NCBI GenBank assembly: GCA_035539175.1
Contig: DATLIY010000004.1
Span: forward strand, 1-64,000
Direction: 5' to 3'
Length of the DNA stretch: 64,000 nucleotides
Source of the DNA: Acidisarcina sp.
GTDB lineage: Bacteria; Acidobacteriota; Terriglobia; Terriglobales; Acidobacteriaceae
The position numbers and the translations under genes were made by a program. Shown piece after piece: positions 62,702 through 64,000 of this stretch. Every line of letters starts with the position of its first letter. Position 1 is the stretch's first letter. The notes under the pieces were generated by a model, which worked only from the letters and a program-made list of their open reading frames with translations, made no database searches and was not told where the DNA came from.

Positions 62702-64000
62702 CTAAACCAGGGCCGGTTCTGCTGTGTGAGCGTACGGGCAGGGCTTGCCGTCGAGGTGATCTTCGAATTCCTTGCGAAACTTCTTGATGAAGGCAATGGT
62801 CGGCATAGCAGCCGCATCGCCGAGCGGGCAAAAGGTGCGCCCCAGCATGTTTTCCGCAAGGTATTTCATGTTGTCGATGTCCTTGCTGACGCCGCCGCTG
62901 GAGTGAAAGCGGGTCAAGGTCTTCTTGAGCCAGTCGGTGCCTTCACGGCAGGGAATACACCAGCCGCAGCTTTCATGCTGGTAGAACTTGATGGTGCGCA
63001 GCGCAAACTCCACCATGCAGACCGTATCGTCGAGGACAACCACACCGCCGGAACCGAGCATGCTTCCGGCCTTCAAGACCTGGTCAAAGTCCATGCCGAT
63101 ATCGATCTCGTTTGGCAGGAGTACGGGGGTCGATGATCCGCCCGGCACGACTGCTTTCAACTGCCGTCCGCCGCGGATTCCCCCGGCGACATCGTAGATC
63201 ATCTTCTTGAGGTTGTAGCCCATCGGCAGCTCGTAGACACCGGGGCGCTCGACGTGGCCGCTGATGCAGAAGAGCCGGGTGCCACCATTGCGCTCCGATC
63301 CGAGCTTGGCGTATTCCGCACCGCCGATGCGCAGCACGTGCGGGACAGTAGCAACCGTCTCGGCATTATTGATGACTGTGGGACCACCGTAGAGGCCAAC
63401 CACCGCAGGGAAGGGAGGACGGATTCGGGGGATTCCGCGCTTGCCTTCGAGCGACTCCATCAGGGCCGATTCTTCGCCCACTTCGTAAGCGCCTGCTCCG
63501 GTTTGGGAGACAATGTCGAAGTCAATGCCGCTGCCGAAGATATTCTTTCCGAGAAAGCCCTTGGCATAGGCTTCTTCGATGGCGCGCTCCATGATCTTGA
63601 GCAGGTAGCGATACTCGCCGCGCAGGTAGATGAACCCCATCTTGGCGTGGATGGCGAGACCTGCGATGATGACGCCCTCGATGATGGAGTGAGGATCGTG
63701 CTCAAAGATCAGCCGGTCCTTGCAGGTGCCTGGCTCGCTCTCATCGCCATTGACGAGAACATATTTGTCCTTCTCCGACTGCTTGGGCACAAAGGACCAC
63801 TTCATGCCGGTCGGGAAGCCTGCGCCTCCGCGGCCGCGCAGGCCGGAGGCCTTCATCTCGGCAATGATCCAGTCGGAACCCTTCTCCAGGGCCTTGCGCG
63901 CAGACTGATAACCTTCAAGCTCCAGATATTTATCGATAGCAGTCGCGCCTTTGCCAAACCGCATGGAAAGGAGGGGGACTACATCGGGATGGGAAACGAG
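62702..64000 (-). CDS. nuoF: NADH-quinone oxidoreductase subunit F (5' end outside window)
   Basis: The NADH- and FMN-binding subunit of complex I, at least 432 residues visible. LRGRGGAGFPTGMKWSF binds FMN/NADH, NGDESEPGTCKDR and YLRGEYRYLLKIME are typical, and SCGWCIPCREGT plus the later CPLGDAA hold the [4Fe-4S] ligands. An ATG occurs at 63964, but it has no ribosome site. The frame stays open to the window edge, reading LVSHPDVVPLLS, which matches the usual NuoF N-terminus just before RFG. The true start therefore lies beyond 64000 and the gene is partial here. nuoA-E are expected upstream. Confidence 0.94.
   Translation of the reverse strand, partial: LVSHPDVVPLLSMRFGKGATAIDKYLELEGYQSARKALEKGSDWIIAEMKASGLRGRGGAGFPTGMKWSFVPKQSEKDKYVLVNGDESEPGTCKDRLIFEHDPHSIIEGVIIAGLAIHAKMGFIYLRGEYRYLLKIMERAIEEAYAKGFLGKNIFGSGIDFDIVSQTGAGAYEVGEESALMESLEGKRGIPRIRPPFPAVVGLYGGPTVINNAETVATVPHVLRIGGAEYAKLGSERNGGTRLFCISGHVERPGVYELPMGYNLKKMIYDVAGGIRGGRQLKAVVPGGSSTPVLLPNEIDIGMDFDQVLKAGSMLGSGGVVVLDDTVCMVEFALRTIKFYQHESCGWCIPCREGTDWLKKTLTRFHSSGGVSKDIDNMKYLAENMLGRTFCPLGDAAAMPTIAFIKKFRKEFEDHLDGKPCPYAHTAEPALV

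Noticed and set aside
61571-63136. 521-codon plus-strand frame spanning nuoG and nuoF
   Set aside because: It crosses the boundary of two well-supported genes on the other strand and has no recognisable domain.

Overview
The window looks like a chromosomal segment of an acidobacterium, probably in the Terriglobia/Acidobacteriaceae. This is inferred from gene content and not proven. The clues are a large Oar-like TonB-dependent receptor with an N-terminal carboxypeptidase-regulatory domain, a secreted NHL-repeat/HYDIN-type protein, DUF5666-like and DUF3465-like exported proteins, an ECF sigma/anti-sigma pair next to a TPR-CHAT protein, an SMC of about 1,290 residues, and high GC with many 4-base start/stop overlaps. 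I see no tRNA, rRNA, IS element, prophage or CRISPR array.

Layout. 1-5.5 kb: a membrane polyferredoxin, a secreted ThuA-domain protein divergent from a sugar isomerase/epimerase, a macrodomain hydrolase and an MFS transporter. 5.6-10.3 kb: ECF sigma factor, zinc-binding anti-sigma factor, an unrecognised protein and a lipoprotein-like TPR-CHAT protease, which is the most intriguing group here. 10.3-11.2 kb: almost gene-free. 11.4-16.5 kb: LacI regulator divergent from a CstA-type carbon-starvation permease, threonine ammonia-lyase, and a small DUF3465-like exported protein. 16.7-24.9 kb: DUF5666-like protein plus TonB receptor, a terminator, then the NHL/HYDIN protein and its terminator.

25-31.6 kb: a tight minus-strand operon, mutS-nagZ-anmK-solute-binding lipoprotein, joins mismatch repair to peptidoglycan recycling. 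32.2-36.1 kb: hemX-hemA-hemC-hemD, each overlapping the next by 4 bases, make the early tetrapyrrole pathway. 36.2-40.1 kb: smc, with an acidic insertion in its ATPase head. 40.4-43.1 kb: metYX (direct-sulfhydrylation route to homocysteine/methionine), preceded by a near-consensus promoter, a possible Cys/Met-rich leader peptide and a strong hairpin.

43.1-49.6 kb: an SDR oxidoreductase, two exported hypothetical proteins (the first behind a structured 5' leader), YmdB-type phosphodiesterase, an Rrf2-type regulator and lysS. 49.7-51.6 kb: atpZ-atpI-atpB-atpE, only part of the F0 sector, with no F1 genes following. 51.6-53.2 kb: a two-gene ABC transporter. 53.3-64 kb: the respiratory complex I genes nuoF-G-H-J-K-L-M-N on the minus strand, with nuoI missing from its usual place between nuoH and nuoJ and a perfect hairpin there instead. 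nuoF runs off the right edge of the window.
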